A stretch of 64,000 bases of DNA from Mesorhizobium sp. BR1-1-16 (GTDB lineage: Bacteria; Pseudomonadota; Alphaproteobacteria; Rhizobiales; Kaistiaceae), in NCBI RefSeq assembly GCF_020165495.1, contig NZ_JAIUIE010000006.1, forward strand, positions 1-64,000, written 5' to 3'. Below the pieces are notes generated by a model that saw only the letters and a list, made by a program, of their open reading frames with translations, ran no database searches and was not told where the DNA came from. Shown piece after piece: positions 62,338 through 64,000 of this stretch (positions are counted from its first letter, which is position 1; the number at the start of each line of letters is the position of its first letter). The translations under genes were made by a program, and so were the position numbers.

Positions 62338-64000
62338 TCACTGGACCGGGACAGGTTCAGTCGTCCGAACGCCTCTGAAGAACGGACTATTGGACAGGGG
62401 GTCAAGGCAGCTCGCGTCCCAGTCCTTGGTGGCGTCAGGCAATGTCGACGTCGAGCAGAGAGTCGAGGTGGGGATTTCCTCCGGCGGCCCCTTGGGCCCT
62501 CGCAGCATGTCGCCCTCGTCCATCACGCCGTTAAGCAGGAATAGCCAAGCGAGCGTGAGCGACATGTTCTGGCCGGGAAACCACTTCTCGAAGAGCGCTC
62601 TAGCCCCGGAGCGATGCGAGAACAGCTCATAGACCCGCCTCTGCACGAAGGCGACGAGTTCCGTGTCGTGCCGCGAGACGAGCAGCGCATAGGGCTCATA
62701 GGTATATGTCTTTCCGGCCGGCTGGACCCCGGGGCAGTCGCCGCCCCGCGCACGCCGCTCGGCCTCCTTTCCCTGGATGATCTCGAGATCGCCGGCATAG
62801 ATCTTGTCCCGCGCTGCCCCTTCGCAGAACCAGGCGATGAGGTCATCGTGGCTTGGCTTCGGGCAAAGAACGTAGGACTGCGAAATTTCCGACACCGCCC
62901 TCAGGGACTGCGTCGGCTTCTGGACTGGTACGCCGCTGCCGGCGCCATCCGGGACAGGTTCTGGTTCGACACAGGCTGACGGCGTCCCTCTGGCGCAGCC
63001 CGCCGGCTTGTTGGCTGTACCCACCTTCAGGACGTCGGCCGTGCATATTTCCCAAGCGACGCGCTCGGCCGTGGATGAGGCAAGATAGCCGATCTGGACG
63101 GGATCACTGTTATACTGTCGCGCCGAGCGATAGAGATACGAGACGCCGGACACGAAGATGATGGGCGAGAAGATGCCGGCGTTCATGCGCTCGCTGTCGC
63201 CGAGCCAAAGCGTCGTCGCATCGCAGAGAACGTCGATCTTGTCGTCCGCGCCGCCATTCGCGATCATCTTGTCGTGCGATGGATCATTCGGTCCGCGAAG
63301 CCTTTTGAACCGGCTCTGCGGCTGGTCGATCACACGCTGCTCGATCTGCCACGGACTGTTTTCGAAGATCTGGTAACAGAGCTCGGCGACGTAGCCGAGA
63401 TAGGGCTGCGGCGTGTCCTTCCTCTGCCCGGCCGGTTGGAACGAGAATGGTGGAATGTCGGATCGAAAGCCCAGCACGATCGTCGGCATCGCCGATTTGG
63501 CGGCATCGGCACGGGCGGGTGTCGCCAACCCGAAGACGAGGCCGCTGGCAACCACGGCCAGCGCGAGAACGCCAGCTTGAGCGGCCGCTTTGGCGGCCTT
63601 GGAGGAGGTCTGTCTCCTGATCTCATAGCGTTGCTGCGAACGACGATGCTGCCTTGTGAGCCCGATCACAGAGATGAAGACCGACGCCGAGATGACCAGG
63701 AGGTCCAGCGTCGAATAATAGGCGAAGCAGGTCTCGAGATTGTCGCGTCCCGCCCACCACATGCTCCACAGCGACAGCTCGAACGGCTCGTTGTGCCCGT
63801 CGATGAGACGCCGACACGGGATGGCCGCCGAGGTGCTCGCGACGAAGCTGAGATAGACGAGCGTGACTATCCCGGCTGTCGCCGCGATCCACAGGCGTCG
63901 GCGCGCAAAGGACTTGTCCGGATAGCGCAGGACAATGTTGATGCCGAGATAGCAGATGCCAGACACGGGCGCGAGCACGACATAGAAAAACAGGGTTCCC
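62338..64000 (-). CDS. Multi-helix membrane protein with a solute-binding (SBP_bac_3-like) domain, 5' end outside window
   Basis: The frame is open from the stop at 62338 to the right edge, so the start is not in the window (a GTG at 63978 is internal to a helix). Visible: four hydrophobic helices in the first 160 residues (around FYVVLAPVSGICYLGINIVL, LWIAATAGIVTLVYLSFVAS, LDLLVISASVFISVIGL, AGVLALAVVASGLVFGL). Then an extracytoplasmic solute-binding-like domain (TIVLGFRSDIPPFSFQPAG, YLGYVAELCYQIFE, DVLCDATTLWLGDSERMNAG, VSYLYRSARQY) with six or more cysteines. It ends ARALFEKWFPGQNMSLTLAW, as in polar amino-acid binding proteins. Closest are ion-channel- or receptor-linked binding domains; no effector is seen. 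Confidence 0.7.
   Translation of the reverse strand, partial: GTLFFYVVLAPVSGICYLGINIVLRYPDKSFARRRLWIAATAGIVTLVYLSFVASTSAAIPCRRLIDGHNEPFELSLWSMWWAGRDNLETCFAYYSTLDLLVISASVFISVIGLTRQHRRSQQRYEIRRQTSSKAAKAAAQAGVLALAVVASGLVFGLATPARADAAKSAMPTIVLGFRSDIPPFSFQPAGQRKDTPQPYLGYVAELCYQIFENSPWQIEQRVIDQPQSRFKRLRGPNDPSHDKMIANGGADDKIDVLCDATTLWLGDSERMNAGIFSPIIFVSGVSYLYRSARQYNSDPVQIGYLASSTAERVAWEICTADVLKVGTANKPAGCARGTPSACVEPEPVPDGAGSGVPVQKPTQSLRAVSEISQSYVLCPKPSHDDLIAWFCEGAARDKIYAGDLEIIQGKEAERRARGGDCPGVQPAGKTYTYEPYALLVSRHDTELVAFVQRRVYELFSHRSGARALFEKWFPGQNMSLTLAWLFLLNGVMDEGDMLRGPKGPPEEIPTSTLCSTSTLPDATKDWDASCLDPLSNSPFFRGVRTTEPVPVQ

Noticed and set aside
1-64000. CRISPR array, prophage, conjugation or restriction-modification genes
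   Set aside because: No regularly spaced repeats and no phage, conjugation or methyltransferase/nuclease motifs were seen in either strand.

Overview
The window is about 65% GC, densely coded, and carries a set of genes typical of Alphaproteobacteria of the order Hyphomicrobiales (Rhizobiales): a bcsN-bcsA-bcsB-bcsZ cellulose operon, DUF2336 and DUF3126 proteins, a CHCC zinc-finger complex I accessory protein, an aap-type amino-acid permease remnant, and CtrA-like TTAA-N7-TTAAC boxes. The genus cannot be fixed from the sequence alone. The stretch looks like a chromosome with small accessory patches, not a plasmid or a prophage. I saw no rRNA, CRISPR array or phage module.

Layout. 1-8954 (minus) is a cellulose synthesis operon read bcsN, bcsA, bcsB, bcsZ and a TPR protein that runs off the left edge. 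The last four genes are translationally coupled by short overlaps. 9.1-11.5 kb holds a HIT protein, a remnant of an EamA transporter, a small membrane protein and an Asn/Gly-rich repeat secreted protein. 11.5-18.1 kb is one-carbon and NAD metabolism (folD, purU, FAH-family hydrolase, nadK), a DUF2336 protein, a nitroreductase and a secreted protein. 18.1-20.2 kb encodes an unusual fusion of a papain-like protease with a GHSAG hydrolase. 20.6-30.7 kb is mainly housekeeping: a WYL regulator facing a VOC protein, thrS, yidD, a degenerate Fe-S scaffold, folE, aroA-hisI, a CBS protein and a rhomboid protease, with one low-GC secreted gene inserted. 31-33.5 kb groups PAS, PilZ and a LapG-like transglutaminase-type protease around a CtrA-like box. 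33.5-42.2 kb holds cysE, a gamma carbonic anhydrase, several hydrolase/oxidoreductase genes, an Aas-like acyl-ACP synthetase facing a His-rich PadR regulator, and a TetR-SDR pair. Both regulators have visible palindromic candidate operators.

42.5-52.6 kb is a self-contained catabolic island. It has a LacI-type operator, a GHL6-type putative glycosidase, a sugar ABC transporter (binding protein and two permeases, no ATPase), a second barrel-like protein with the same CxCxxC motif, an aldo/keto reductase, an amidohydrolase-fold protein, and a convergent LacI regulator. Its substrate is unknown. This is the best candidate for an undescribed pathway.

52.7-55.6 kb is a decayed locus. A truncated IS3-family orfA is fused into a 5'-truncated aapQ, followed by a frameshifted aapM. 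Next comes a tRNA-Leu(UAA) gene on the minus strand interrupted in its anticodon loop by a 215-nt group I intron, and then a 5'-half remnant of a second tRNA-Leu(UAA). 55.7-64 kb returns to ordinary genes: HemS-like protein, gpt, MoCF-domain protein, map, radC, flavin reductase and a DUF1254/DUF1214 protein. The right edge cuts a membrane-anchored solute-binding-like protein.
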